A stretch of 64,000 nt of DNA from the NCBI GenBank assembly GCA_949318235.1, contig OX439127.1, positions 7,341,534 through 7,405,533 of the forward strand. The letters run 5' to 3'. Of the stretch, positions 48,421 to 60,075 are shown one piece after another. The notes beneath the pieces are model-generated. The model was not told the origin of the DNA and made no database searches. It saw nothing but the letters and a program-made list of their open reading frames with translations. The stretch is from Ecdyonurus torrentis. Taxonomy: Eukaryota; Arthropoda; Insecta; Ephemeroptera; Heptageniidae. Positions within the stretch are counted from its first letter, which is position 1, and each line of letters begins with the position of its first letter. The position numbers were made by a program, and so were the translations under genes.

Positions 48421-48696
48421 TTTAAATAATACTGTATGCACATGACGTCATATTTAATGCGTTTCAACACCATACTGGAGTAATGAATAGCATTGCTCAG
48501 CATTGGAAAAGGTTCATTTTTGCAGGTTATGTTCTTTCAGAAATCAGTTAATTTATTAGTTATTATTTTTTTCTCACATTCTTGATCTACTAATTTAACC
48601 TATAAACAGCAGCAATGCTCTCAAAAATATTGTTGAGTATTTTTAAATTGCCAAAATTAGTCATTTTCCTTTGCGGACCATGTTATTGAGTGATCC

Positions 48697-50440
48697 CCCT
48701 ACCGGAAGTTTCCCATTGGGAATTTTTCCCATGGGGATTTCGCCACGGGAAATATTTCCCATGGACAGAAATCCCAGCTCAAATTTCCCACTTATGGGAA
48801 ATTTGAGCGGGTGCTTCTGCCCATGGAATTCTCTCCCGCAGCGAAATCCCCATGCAGATTACACTCATATTTGAATTTTCACTTGCAAAATATTATTTAC
48901 AATTGGCTAGAAATTTGTTCAATGCCAGAAATTAGTGATCAATATTTCTTTTAATAAGAATAAACATGTTAAAAAAATTGAACACTAATTTGAGGCATTG
49001 AAAAAATTTCTAATTCAATTATATAATAATTGATAATATATAAATATACTATACAATAAAATATACCATACATTCATGCAAAATAATTCATTGAAATTTT
49101 TACAAATTTCTCTTTATTTTTCAAAATTACATAACCCGTACCCAATATGCGAGTATATTATATTATATGTATAAGTATGTGGCGGGTTATCCCTTGCCTA
49201 CTTTAACGTGCAGAACTAAAAAAATATATAACATTTATTTACGTTAAAATAGGCAGAGATCCGCGACAATTTCTTTTACATTGTTTACAACTTTTTTAAA
49301 ATATTCTCATAACAACAATTTTATGCAAATGACCCTTTACCATGTAGATAACAAATTATTTTTACTCACCAATTAAAGAAACAAGCAATAATTTAGTTAT
49401 AAACTCAAACCTCCTTGGAATATCGGTAACACGCGCTCGTGTACGTGTTTTGCCGTGGAGCGGTAATGGCGTCCCCATAGCATCGCGGCGTGCATACGTG
49501 CAGACCCATACAAACAGAAATAAAACACAAAGTACACATATTCTTACATTTAAAATATCACAAAATAAGTAATTCACACTTCCCTTAAATAAAAACAATC
49601 TTCTATTCCATCCAGACTTGACTTTACTGGCCTCACTTAACAAATCTTGTAGAGCGACGTCGACACACACAATGTAAAAGACGCCATTTTTCCAAACTAC
49701 CATGAGGCCAACCGAGCGCGCGGCGGCCATGTTTGTTGCCCCTTCCCCGCGGTGAATTTAAACTTTGAATTTTATTCTATATTTTGTAAATAAATAGTAG
49801 TATATTAAATTTCAGAAAATAAAAAGTTAATAAAATATTAAAAAATAAATTTTATTGAACTTTTAAGATAAAAAAATATCACTTTATTGGTTTATTTATT
49901 TCTTATTGTGTTTAATAAATAAGTTAAATCTCTCATATTTGCAGTCAAAAGTAAATCAAACTATAATATATTTATACACGTGTTTTTTCTAAAGTATTTT
50001 ATTATAATAGATAAAAGTTTTTTTTTTATAAAAGTTTTTGATCGCGAAAGTGGATAATAATGGAAATATAATGTTGGCAAATTTCAAAAAAATAATATTT
50101 TTAAATACATTTTAATTTATTTTACATAATAAGAAAAAAAAAATCCCCGAACGCAACAGTAATTAAATAATATATCACTGCCTATACCAAAAAAAAAAAA
50201 ATTATAATAATATTTTTTTTTTTTTTTTTTTTACTAAAATACTGATATTTTTTAAGAAGACCCATATTTTTCATTTTTAGAGTCAAAAAAATGTCCATGG
50301 AAAACCATGGACAATAGTCAGTGGGAAACTCTTTGGGATTGGAAAATAGTAAAATCCATGGGTAAAGCTGAAAATCCCATGGTAAATCTGAAAACCCCAT
50401 GGGATTTCCCTCTGGGATCGATGGGAAACTTCCGGTAGGG
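48697..50440. mobile_element. 1744-bp DNA transposon nested in M1
   Basis: Terminal inverted repeats CCCTACCGGAAGTTTCCCAT and ATGGGAAACTTCCGGTAGGG are perfect over 20 bp. The host sequence supports a 2-bp duplication (CC). Both subterminal zones of about 150 bp are crowded with TTCCCATGGG-like motifs. The interior is A+T-rich except for a G+C-rich patch at about 49,430-49,760 that holds a 122-codon minus ORF. No recognisable transposase, so it is probably non-autonomous. I cannot place the superfamily. Confidence 0.9.
49362..49730 (-). CDS. 122-codon ORF inside the nested transposon
   Basis: Starts at an ATG in a G+C-rich context (MAAARSVGLMVVWKNGVFYI...) and is followed by a hydrophobic stretch at roughly residues 60-80 (NVRICVLCVLFLFVWVCTYA). 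An embedded GTAAGA about two-thirds along could be a splice donor, so the real exon may be shorter. No domain is recognised. It may be a captured host promoter and first exon, a relic of the element's own gene, or chance. It is the only non-repetitive ORF over 100 codons with a G+C-rich start. Confidence 0.25.
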   Translation of the reverse strand: MAAARSVGLMVVWKNGVFYIVCVDVALQDLLSEASKVKSGWNRRLFLFKGSVNYLFCDILNVRICVLCVLFLFVWVCTYARRDAMGTPLPLHGKTRTRARVTDIPRRFEFITKLLLVSLIGE

Positions 50441-50492
50441 CCAACATTAATATTAATTGACTTTAACTATTGACTTTAATATTAATGCATAA

Positions 50493-50765
50493 TGCATAAG
50501 ACACTAAAAATAATTTTCCTATTTAAAATAAAACTTATAAAAATCTTGTCCTCTCCCTCTCTCGAAATGTTTACAAGTATTACATTCTTATGCCACGTCT
50601 TATTACATTCTTATCGTCTGCAAAAGACGAGCAGCAAACCAAGCTTCACACCAGCACACAAAGATGGTTTGTTGTCTTTAATTGACAGCAGCATGCAGTG
50701 TTCATTAATTTATGCATCTCATGTAAGCAACGATACACAATCTTATTTATAATTATAAGTCTATA
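50493..50765 (+). repeat. Duplicated flank, paralogue of 22.9-23.17 kb
   Basis: Same ordered blocks as the 22,868 entry ('tcgtctgcaaaagacgagca' and others). Confidence 0.8.
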
Positions 50766-52140
50766 GTAATGAAATCTTTTAAATACTTTTAGATGTGTTA
50801 AACACATGATCAAACATTTCAGCTATGTAAAATTAACACGCGTAAATGTGAAAATTCAAACTTTAGCTACAACTTTACTTTTAATCAAGTTGGAAAACTT
50901 TGTGAAAATTTAAAAACATTTTAAATTTTGTTTCAGACTAAAATAACCTTTTTTAATTTATTCAGTTATATTTAAAAGTTGTATTTAATATTTGTTCCGT
51001 ACGATATAAATAACGGAGAAAGGTTAACTTAATTTTGAGATATGCGCGCGAGCAGTGCCGTTGTAAGTGATTATTATTTTTTGATCAGATTATGATAATT
51101 TGATCGGACCAATACCCTTTTTAAAAAAAATTATGCCTTCTTACTGCAATCATATTTTTATGGACTATGCATTTCCAAACGGACCAATTTTTATGATCAC
51201 CCGCGGCACCTTCGAAATAAAGTCAGGCCTTCCATGGCAATAAAATTGTCATTCAAGGTATTATCTAGGCTGAAATATTTAAAATAACATGTAATCCAAT
51301 GGGCTATCGAGGCATGATTATAGCTTACGGACCCTAATTAGTTCAAAGATGCCCTCGATCTTATGCAGCAAATCAGGCATACATTTCTAAATTTTTAAAC
51401 TTGAAAGTCCCATGATTTAATTAATTGAACTCCGTTTAAAAGTTATGACATCAAGCAATTATATATATATTAAAGTTACGACGAGAGGCAAAAATGTTGC
51501 TTTCCAATACTTTTCGTATATAGTATTAATGAAAATATTGATGAAAAATAATGACCATTTTTAAAATAAAATGAACTGCACGTTAAGAAAAAAAAATGTT
51601 ACTAAAAGTTACAAAAAAAATGTAGTGGCAGGGCATCTAATTAATTAATTCGGGGCAGTTAGAAACCCCTACAATGGGCAAAAAAAAAATAATAATGACA
51701 AAATGTCCTAAATCTCGTTACCAAGTGACACGTATAATATCGAGTATATTTTTGTTATATATTTTATTGGTTTAAAATTAACTTATTAGGTTATTTTAAA
51801 AATAATGAAAATTGAAAGACCTGTCCACCCGGGAAATTTTGATATAAAGTAAATTTGAAATAATATAATAATAATAAACCAAAATGTTGCCCCAGGGGGG
51901 GGGGGGGGTTGAATAAATAAAAATTTATTGCAAATTGTGTGTATACCTGTCTGTATTTTTATGTATAAAACAACTTTAACTCAATTATTGCTAGATCTAG
52001 CAATAATTCTTCTTCTTCTCCGAAGAATATAAAAAAACTACTTACAGTCGAAATAAACCTTACTTTTTGCAACATATGAGGAAAAATGATGATAATAACA
52101 TTAAAATGGGTTTTATTAAGAGGCCACAAAAGGAACAAGC
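50766..52140. other. AT-rich DNA; possible old transposon remnants
   Basis: No gene. G+C-richer traces near 51,040-51,370 and a poly-G run at about 51,895-51,908 could be relics of an old element, but no matching termini were found. Confidence 0.45.
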
Positions 52141-52159
52141 CCACTGAGGTCCCCCCCCC

Positions 52160-52345
52160 CTTTTTTTGCCATATTGTGTTCTCGTGCTAGACCTTCTCTA
52201 CAGTCAGTCCCGTCCAGGAATTTTCCCATCGACAGGTATTGCATACACGGGCTGGCCATGGCCTAATTACACAGCTCGGCCTTAACCTAGAGATACCGTG
52301 GAAACCCTAGTCTGGGTGGACGGCGGAATCTCATCAATCATGCAA
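52160..52345 (-). mobile_element. SINE-A, 5'-truncated
   Basis: Only the 3' part: 'tttttttgccatattgtgtt', 'tcgacaggta', 'cacgggctggcc', 'acagctcggc' and 'atctcatcaatcatgc', ending before the tRNA-like head. Diverged from the recent copies. Confidence 0.8.
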
Positions 52346-52874
52346 AAACCTGCAGCTAAATTTCCGTTGTTTTATTTACTTATATTGATTATGATTACTA
52401 TACTTACTCACGATTGTGATGTAATATTTTAACAATAAAAGACGAGTGTACAACAATCGAGTCTACAATAAGTTACGTAAAATGTGACATATTTAATTAT
52501 ACTTTTGTCTCAGTGGACGGATAGAATAAATTAGGTAATTTATAACGCATAATTATAAAAAATTGACATCGTCATTTTACTGGTCAAAATTGGGGAAACA
52601 ACCCTCTCAAATTTGTCCAGCAGTTTGAACAGTACACGTTGGTTAAGATTTTTTTTTAGTATAATAATAATTATAAATATTATCAATACGATCATTTGTT
52701 ATTATTGATATGATAAATTATAAAATGTGTTTATAAATAATAATAATAAATATGATAATAACTTAGTATAGTTTACAGATGTAGATAGGACATTTTCGTG
52801 ACTCTCGTGATAACGGCAGTTACAACATTTCAACGCAATGGAACCATGTTAGTAGTTCGTTATGTTATTATTTA

Positions 52875-52877
<3 letters not shown>

Positions 52878-52920
<43 letters not shown>

Positions 52921-53015
52921 TCAAGAGAGAAGGCCGGTTGCTTGCTTGAGAGAGAGAGTAGAGATCAGACAAGGGAGAGAAGGCCGGTTGCTTGCTTGCT
53001 GCTTCACTGTGATCA
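52878..53015. repeat. (GA)n and a short tandem duplication
   Basis: (GA)n at about 52,878-52,914. The unit 'atcag.caag.gaga' with 'aggccggttgcttgcttg' then occurs twice, about 47 bp apart. Confidence 0.85.
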
Positions 53016-53520
53016 GGCGCACATAAGCTTGTAGACGCTACGTATACACATATATATATTTTTTTAAATTATTATTGTTATCATTATTTCCAATATGCAT
53101 ACGGAAAATATAAATTACGTAATTTGTGCTTCCATAATTACGTCATAGTAGCAGAAATAATAATATATAAGTACAACATGAATATTTAAATATAAAATAT
53201 CTACGTATCTCGATCTGGAGTACCAAACTGTGTAGACGTCCAACAAGTGATAACTATTTTTACACAATTTATTTTACTGTACAAGTAGATGAGAAATCTT
53301 ATAACATGCACTTTTGAAAACTTGTGACCAATACTTTTAAAAATGTTTATTGTTAATCAATAATGAAATAACTTTTATAAGCTAACACATTATGTTCTTA
53401 TATAATTTTTTTTATTGTTATATTTTGAATGTCATGTGGAATAAAATAAAATAACTTTTTTAAAACTCATTTGATTATTTTAACATACAGGGAAAAATTT
53501 AACGAATGCATTGACTGCAT

Positions 53521-53521
<1 letters not shown>

Positions 53522-53614
<93 letters not shown>
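53522..53614. repeat. (CT)n(CA)n compound microsatellite
   Basis: CT to about 53,551 then CA to 53,614. The preceding 'gcattga.tgcatggtctctc' also precedes the (CT)n at 60.45 kb, so the tract belongs to the duplicated block. Confidence 0.95.
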
Positions 53615-53616
<2 letters not shown>

Positions 53617-54461
53617 GCTCGTTCTGCAAAGTAAAGTGAATACCAATAACAGTGATTGGCTGACCAACAAAATAAGACACATTCATTGGTGGATATTTTG
53701 TTTTGAGTCGATAAAAGTGAATCGCATGAAGAGTATTGATTTTTTTTTTGAATTTTCTTTCATTCTTATAAATTTCAAAGTTCTAAAAGAAGAAATAACA
53801 ACGATCGACCATATGTATAAACTAGAGCTGTAAAAAACTCGAAATATTTTTAACCCGGGCTGAAATTTTTTAGCCCGGTTTGACTCGAAACCCGGGTTTA
53901 GCTTGAAATCGAGCTTAAACTCGAAAAACGAGCCAAAGCTCGGAAAGCTCGATAATTGAGCCAAAGTTTAAAAACGAGTTTTCGAGCCTATGAAGCAAAA
54001 AGCTCGATTTTCATTATGAAAAAATTGTTTTTTGGATGATAAAAGTCATAAATAAAATAAAATAAATTTTAAAAATATTTTAAACAACTTATTTTGCATG
54101 ATAGAATACTAAAAACACCATTTTAAACAAAAATTACAAACTTTTTTTCTTTTCTTTCTTCAAAAAATTTTCTTTAGCTCGATTTATTTTCAAAAGCTCG
54201 TTTTTTTTACGAGTTATTCACGAGCTCAACTCGAAAAAGCTCGTTTTCGAGCTAAAAGCTCGAAACCCGGGTTGACCATTTTCAAAAAAACGAGCACCCG
54301 AAGATTTTGACCCGGGCGGGTGCTCGACCCGGTTTAAATTTACAGCTCTAGTATAAACGTAGTAATCAGGTAACGACATCATAATCATATGTTTGTAAAA
54401 AAGGAACATTTCCAAAGCTGGCTCAATATTTGTGTGTATAGTTTATAGAACGAGTTACCTT
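53614..54461. mobile_element. M3 element, copy 2, interrupted by a hAT-type MITE
   Basis: 'agctcgttctgcaaagtaaa' to 'tttatagaacgag', colinear with 24,116-24,481 but without its poly-T expansion. Interrupted at the 'tatgtataaacgtagta' site by the element below. Confidence 0.85.
53823..54350. mobile_element. 528-bp non-autonomous hAT-type element
   Basis: Termini TAGAGCTGTAAA and TTTACAGCTCTA, flanked by an exact 8-bp duplication GTATAAAC (53,815-53,822; 54,351-54,358). The M3 copy at 24,366 shows the uninserted site with one GTATAAAC. Subterminal zones hold many 'agctcgaaa', 'aacccgggt' and 'cgagc' motifs. No ORF of note. Confidence 0.95.
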
Positions 54462-54469
54462 CTCTTATT

Positions 54470-55125
<656 letters not shown>

Positions 55126-55126
<1 letters not shown>

Positions 55127-55570
55127 TGCACATGACGTAATATTTACTGTGTTTTGACGCCATACTGGAGTAATAAATACTATGAGGGTGCTCCGCTATA
55201 ATGTCCTAAGTCCACTTGACCTTGAAAAATAAAAAATCGTCGGATCAACCCCAAATTTTGGATTTATCCATTTCAGGTCATTTGCAGCAAAAAATATTTT
55301 TCAAGGTCAAATGGACTTAGGACATTATAGCGGAGCACCCTCGTAATTACTCAGCTTAGGACAAACTTCGTTTTAGGCTATTTTCTTTGAGACGTTAGTT
55401 AAGTTTTGGTATTAGTATTTTTCTCACATACTTGAGATATACTATGCTTTAAACAACATCAATGCTCTCAAAAATATTGCTGATGCTAGTACTTTTACAC
55501 TCGTAAAATGTGCCATTTTACTATACGGTCCATGTTATTGAGTGACGGCGTCAATTTTTATCATGAATGA
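55126..55570 (+). mobile_element. M1 MITE copy split by a 161-bp MITE
   Basis: Left part to 'actggagtaataaata', right part from 'attactcagcttaggacaaac' onward. The intact order is seen in other copies, for example at 60,120-60,165. Confidence 0.87.
55183..55343. mobile_element. 161-bp MITE nested in M1
   Basis: Inverted repeats of about 47 bp: GAGGGTGCTCCGCTATAATG and onward, with one mismatch. TA lies on both sides (55,181-55,182; 55,344-55,345). A TA target with long arms points to Tc1/mariner-type mobilisation, inferred. Confidence 0.93.
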
Positions 55571-55639
55571 GTGACTGAATTACTATATGAATACTATTAT
55601 ATAGTATATAGTATAAATAGTGTATCTATATGTATACTA

Positions 55640-55965
55640 TATATTATACATTATACTATATTACTACGAGATGTATTGGAAGGACATAAATCAACAAGAG
55701 GTTGTCTTTGTTGTTGAGTGCAGCTCCATGCTCAGCTTGGAAAAGCAAGAAAGAGAGAAAGAAAGAAAAAAGAGATTATGTTCCGTTTTATTACATAATA
55801 TATTGCGTACTGTACACATGATTGCGATTTAATATTTTAACAATAGAAAACGTAAACTGTATTAATAAGGTGTGTTGCAAATTTTGCAATTCTATTTTTA
55901 TGAGAAAACTATACAAATATTATGTCATTCTAATATTATCAGAAAATATGCGCTAAATTCAAGTG
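55640..55965 (+). repeat. Block U, right part, copy 1
   Basis: 'gttgagtgcagctccatg', 'gaaagaaagaaaa', 'ttccgttttatta', 'atttaatattttaacaatag' and 'gttgcaaattttgcaatt'. Matched at 61,740-61,965 and 63,130-63,350. Confidence 0.8.
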
Positions 55966-56307
55966 TTAAAAATATTAGGAAAAATAATGTAATAAATGTA
56001 TTTAATTCATAGTATTTATTATAGTTCTTATTTTGTAAATTTATTTTATGTTGTACACCAAGTGTGTTTAATGAATAAAATTAACATTAAAAATATTATT
56101 ATATACAATCGAGTTAACATTAAGTTAAAATAATTATATAATTAATTACAACTAATTTTGAACAAACAGCATCAATGACTTAATTTATGCTGCAATTCTG
56201 TCATTATAGCATAAATGATGCTAAAATGAAAAAAAAAAATTTAAAAAGTTGAAAAATTAATAAATATGCTATATACGACATAATAGTTTAATACTTTGCT
56301 TGTTTGT

Positions 56308-56520
56308 TTGTTGCCATATTGTGTTATCGTGCTAGATCCTCTCTATAGTCCCATCAAGACATTGTCTTATCGTCAACTATACAATGGAATCTGCACACAT
56401 GGGGCGGCCACGGCCTTATTACACAGCCCGGCATTTGCCAAGAGAAACCATGGAAACTATAAGCAAGCTTGACGGTGCAATCACATCCATCATACACCTC
56501 CCGAATGATGTATAGTACTC
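56308..56520 (-). mobile_element. SINE-A, 5'-truncated
   Basis: 'gccatattgtgttatcgtgc', 'aagacattgtcttatcg', 'acacagcccggcatttgcca', 'gcaatcacatccatcataca' and 'cctcccgaat'. No tRNA-like head and no long A-tail. Confidence 0.82.
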
Positions 56521-56856
56521 CTTTGATATCCAAGTATTCGTTCAATGTAGAAGAGAGACAAATGTGTGGCATTCAGCTGTCAACAAGGGTGTCATTCTAA
56601 TAAACACACTGATTGTAAGATATACTAACAGTAGTAACAGTGGTACTGAGCTCTTCACAGCTCGCGATATTCGTTTTAACTTTTCGGAAAACATTTCATA
56701 AGATGATTACATTTTTTTAAATGAATTATGAATTTACTTTTAATATAAACATACCAATCTCTCTCTCTCTCTGTCTCACACACACAGACACACAATATTA
56801 TTTTTAACACAATTTCATATGAAGTGTATAGAAGTATTTATTTACTAAATAACAAT

Positions 56857-56861
<5 letters not shown>

Positions 56862-56905
<44 letters not shown>
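56862..56905. repeat. (TA)n microsatellite
   Basis: TA run merging into (ACAT)n, which may be the 3' tail of the SINE-B copy. Confidence 0.9.
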
Positions 56906-56910
<5 letters not shown>

Positions 56911-56924
56911 CACATACATATCAT

Positions 56925-57292
56925 GACGCCATAATCCCTTTCGGGGTAGGCCAGGACGAATCCTTTTTAGTAAGAGGGCTTACAATGATCTGTGGCTTAC
57001 CAGACCACAGGCTCTACCCTTAATACCACACTCCTCTGGGATCCTAATACCAGACCTGTGCAGCTCGGACCACCAAATCTTACGACGGCAGCACTCGCCA
57101 CTATGGACGAGAGGTGGTCAAACTGCCTGGCCAACCCACGCATTGCAGCGGAAACGTACACATTGAAACACACTGAAACTTCACCGTTCTAACCATCGCT
57201 CTTACAAGCTGGCCTACAAGGCCAACCCGGCTTGGTAACGAACGCCGAACCTCCAGCGTGTCAAACGAGCACGCTAACCACTACACCACATG

Positions 57293-57296
<4 letters not shown>
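56925..57296 (-). mobile_element. SINE-B, tRNA-derived, second family
   Basis: On the minus strand: box A TGGTGTAGTGGTTAGCGT (57,271-57,288) and box B GGTTCGGCGTTCG (57,239-57,251), the spacing of a class I tRNA. A body of about 290 bp unrelated to SINE-A follows, ending 'ccccgaaagggattatggcg'. The tail runs into (ACAT)n and (TA)n rather than poly-A. Only one copy in the window. Small ORFs at 56,992 and 57,232 are frames through it. Confidence 0.85.

Positions 57297-57357
<61 letters not shown>
57297..57357. repeat. (TA)n at left edge of the palindrome
   Basis: TA run between SINE-B and the palindrome. Confidence 0.95.
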
Positions 57358-57360
<3 letters not shown>

Positions 57361-57932
57361 AAAAATTTCATTTTTGTCTTACCTTCTGTAAAACAACTGG
57401 GCTTTCACTCGCTGCTTAATTTGATGATAAAAATAACACACAACACCAAAACTTGTCACTATATAAATTAATAAAATACTCAATTCACAGTTTTTAAAAA
57501 TCTATATACATAGCTATGTTATATTCACACAAAATTGTAACGTTTTCGAGGGCGTATATAAAACTATATACTTGTCTGCCTCTCTTCATCAGCTTACTGA
57601 CTCTTGCTCACGAGGCGAGCCGACCTCCGCAACGAGCCACACCCCCCATTGCGGAGGTCGGCTCGCCTCGTGAGCAAGAGTCAGTAAGCTGATGAAGAGA
57701 GGCAGACAAGTATATAGTTTTATATACGCCCTCGAAAACGTTACAATTTTGTGTGAATATAACATAGCTATGTATATAGATTTTTAAAAACTGTGAATTG
57801 AGTATTTTATTTATTTATATAGTGACAAGTTTTGGTGTTGTAAGTTATTTTTATCATCAAATTAAGCAGCGAGTGAAAGCCCAGTTGTTTTACAGAAGGT
57901 AAGACAAAAATGAAATTTTTATCATCATATGT
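57355..57932. repeat. Near-perfect 0.57-kb palindrome with hammerhead-like core
   Basis: Arms of about 280 bp are almost identical over their whole length, with a loop of about 10 nt near 57,638-57,648 ('acacccccca'). The inner 50 bp per arm are G+C-rich. Each arm, read outward from the loop, has CTGATGA, then a segment able to pair (GTATATA with TATATAC; GAG.GGC with GCCCTC), then GAAAACG. CUGAUGA...GAAA is the conserved core of hammerhead ribozymes, known in Penelope-like retroelement repeats. No cleavage-site strand was identified, so ribozyme activity is not claimed. Flanked on both sides by (TA)n. Confidence 0.9.
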
Positions 57933-57958
57933 CAATTCGCTCGATATTCAAAATTTCA

Positions 57959-57961
<3 letters not shown>

Positions 57962-58014
<53 letters not shown>
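57962..58014. repeat. (TA)n between palindrome and M1
   Basis: TA run merging into the TATAGGG end of an M1 copy. Confidence 0.95.
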
Positions 58015-58020
<6 letters not shown>

Positions 58021-58319
58021 GTATGCGGATGACGTCATATTTATTGCACTAAGAGGCCATACTGGAGTAGTGCATTACATTGCTCAGCATAGGACAAACG
58101 TCATTTATTGCATTTTTCTTTGGTAAATTGGTTAATTTTTTTGTTATTGTTATTTTTTTCACATACTTGAGATACTAATTCAACATATTTACAGTATCAA
58201 TGCACTCAAAAATATTGCATAGTGTTTTTAAACTAGCAAATGAATTTTTCCCCTATGTCACTCATGTTATTGAGTATCCAACTTGGCATTGACTTTAACA
58301 TGAGCACATAGACCTTATA
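58013..58319 (+). mobile_element. M1 MITE copy
   Basis: TATAGGGTGTATGCGGATGACG, 'aagaggccatactggagtag', 'cattgctcagcataggacaa', 'cacatacttgagatactaat', 'tgttattgagtatccaac' and a right end 'catagaccttata'. Closest to the 1971 copy. Confidence 0.87.
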
Positions 58320-59700
58320 ATAAAAATTTTGTATTGATGACATAGAACGTGTTGAACTAAAAAACTTGAAATATATATTTTAACATACTTTTCATTTAAA
58401 ACTCTCAAATTAACATGGTAAACAGTATACCAGGCCAAACTTAACATGATAATTTAATGACCCTTGCTAGTGATCGAAATGATGACCGTTGCCAATGAGG
58501 TGTTCAGATTATTTAAAATTGCCAATTAAACAAAAATAATTCTAACAATTGCAATAGATACACCAATATATATATATTTTTAAACAACTATGTATATTTT
58601 TTGCTTAAGAAATATTTTAGGGATGTAATTAATTAAATCAATAAATAAAAATATATTAAAAAATAAGTAATTAAAAAACTAATAAGAAAATAAAGATATA
58701 TAAATAAATGAATAAATAAATAAATAAATAAATAATTAAATAAATAAATAAATAAATAAGTAAATAATTAAATGAATAAACAAACAAATCAGTAGCCCAA
58801 CCCGCGAAGGTTGCAACAATAACACAATGTCGCTAATTACAAACCCGACACTCAACATTTACATGACACAAATTTTATCATTATTCTTATGCATGTACGG
58901 GGAGGCGATGCACAACGTCGCAATGTCTGACAATTTTTTGACTATTTTTTTATCAATTTTATTTGAAATGTTCTATAAAGTGCATTTGAGAAATTGCAAG
59001 CATCAATCGTGTCCTTCATACAAAAAAAATCAAAATAATGCATCTAGAACTTGCAAAGTTACGTCGAATCTTCGTGTATATAATTATATAGTATGTCAAA
59101 CCAATGTAAGATATCACTTTGACTTACATTAAATAACGTGCATTGGTGTTTGTTACAAAATATTTGATGAAGTTTTATACGTTGTTAAGAAATATGAAAT
59201 AATTGAGAGAAAAACAACAAATTATACACATACACATAATTAAAAAAAAAGTCTTTATTATCTTTTTTTTTCGTAAATAGTACGGAAAATATTAATATAA
59301 ATAAATGTGCTAAACACATAATTATTTAATAATAAATTGTTTTCACAATAATAGAATTTGAATTCCATGTTTATGGTGTACACAAAACTAATACTATTAA
59401 TGAACGACAAATATTCAAATAAAGTGTTATATTATTTAATCATTAATTTAAATTGTTGAATCAGAGTAAATTTGGACATTTTTCACAACTGGAATTTTAT
59501 ATTATTTGGTAATTAAAGGTAAACGTGTTACATATTTACTCAATTATATGTGTATCAACAACTTTTTTGAACGGGGAAAAAAATCGTGATTTGGTATTTT
59601 ATACAAGTATTCAGTAGAGGTGTAAATTGGCATGGTTATGATAATATGTACATCACATTTTCTTCCTTTATCTCAAGTCATCTTATTTAATCTTCCGTGT
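58320..59700. other. AT-rich DNA without recognisable gene
   Basis: Contains an (AAAT)n tract at about 58,700-58,770. A 101-codon plus ORF (58,827-59,132, MSLITNPTLNIYMTQILSLF...) is not low-complexity but is not recognised. It sits in unremarkable A+T-rich DNA, so I leave it uncalled. Confidence 0.45.
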
Positions 59701-59707
59701 CTGTTAA

Positions 59708-59743
59708 ACTCTCTCTCTCTACTACTCTCTCTCTCTCTATCTT

Positions 59744-59779
<36 letters not shown>

Positions 59780-59797
59780 TATCTCTCTCTATCTCTC
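59708..59797. repeat. (CT)n imperfect microsatellite
   Basis: CT run with several TA and TTT interruptions. Confidence 0.93.
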
Positions 59798-60075
59798 AAA
59801 GTAGCAGTAAAAATAGTAAATATGAAAAAAATGAATATTTGTTACTAAAATAGTAATTTAAATATAGTAACTATATAAAGTTAACGCATTACACTTTTGA
59901 ATATATTACATGTCATTTCTCTAGACGAATAGACATTTTCTAAGTTTGTGATAATGTATCTCTCGCCATTTTATTTAATTTGTGGCACAAATATTGTAAA
60001 GTTATCATGTAAATTGTCATAAAAAACAAACAATTGATATATACGTACAGTAAGAACATATTATTATAATGTATA

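Larger units (their letters stand above)
48429..50492 (+). mobile_element. M1 MITE copy split by a 1.74-kb transposon
   Basis: The left part runs from CACATGACGTCATATTTAATG to 'gttattgagtgatcc' (to 48,696). The right part resumes at 50,441 with 'ccaacattaat', 'gactttaa' and 'aatgcataa'. The paralogue at 22,541-22,867 is uninterrupted and shows 'gtaatccaacatg' across the join. Confidence 0.87.

Noticed and set aside
58827..59132. 101-codon ORF MSLITNPTLNIYM...
   Set aside because: No recognised motif, no splice or promoter context and A+T-rich codons. Kept only as a note in the annotation.
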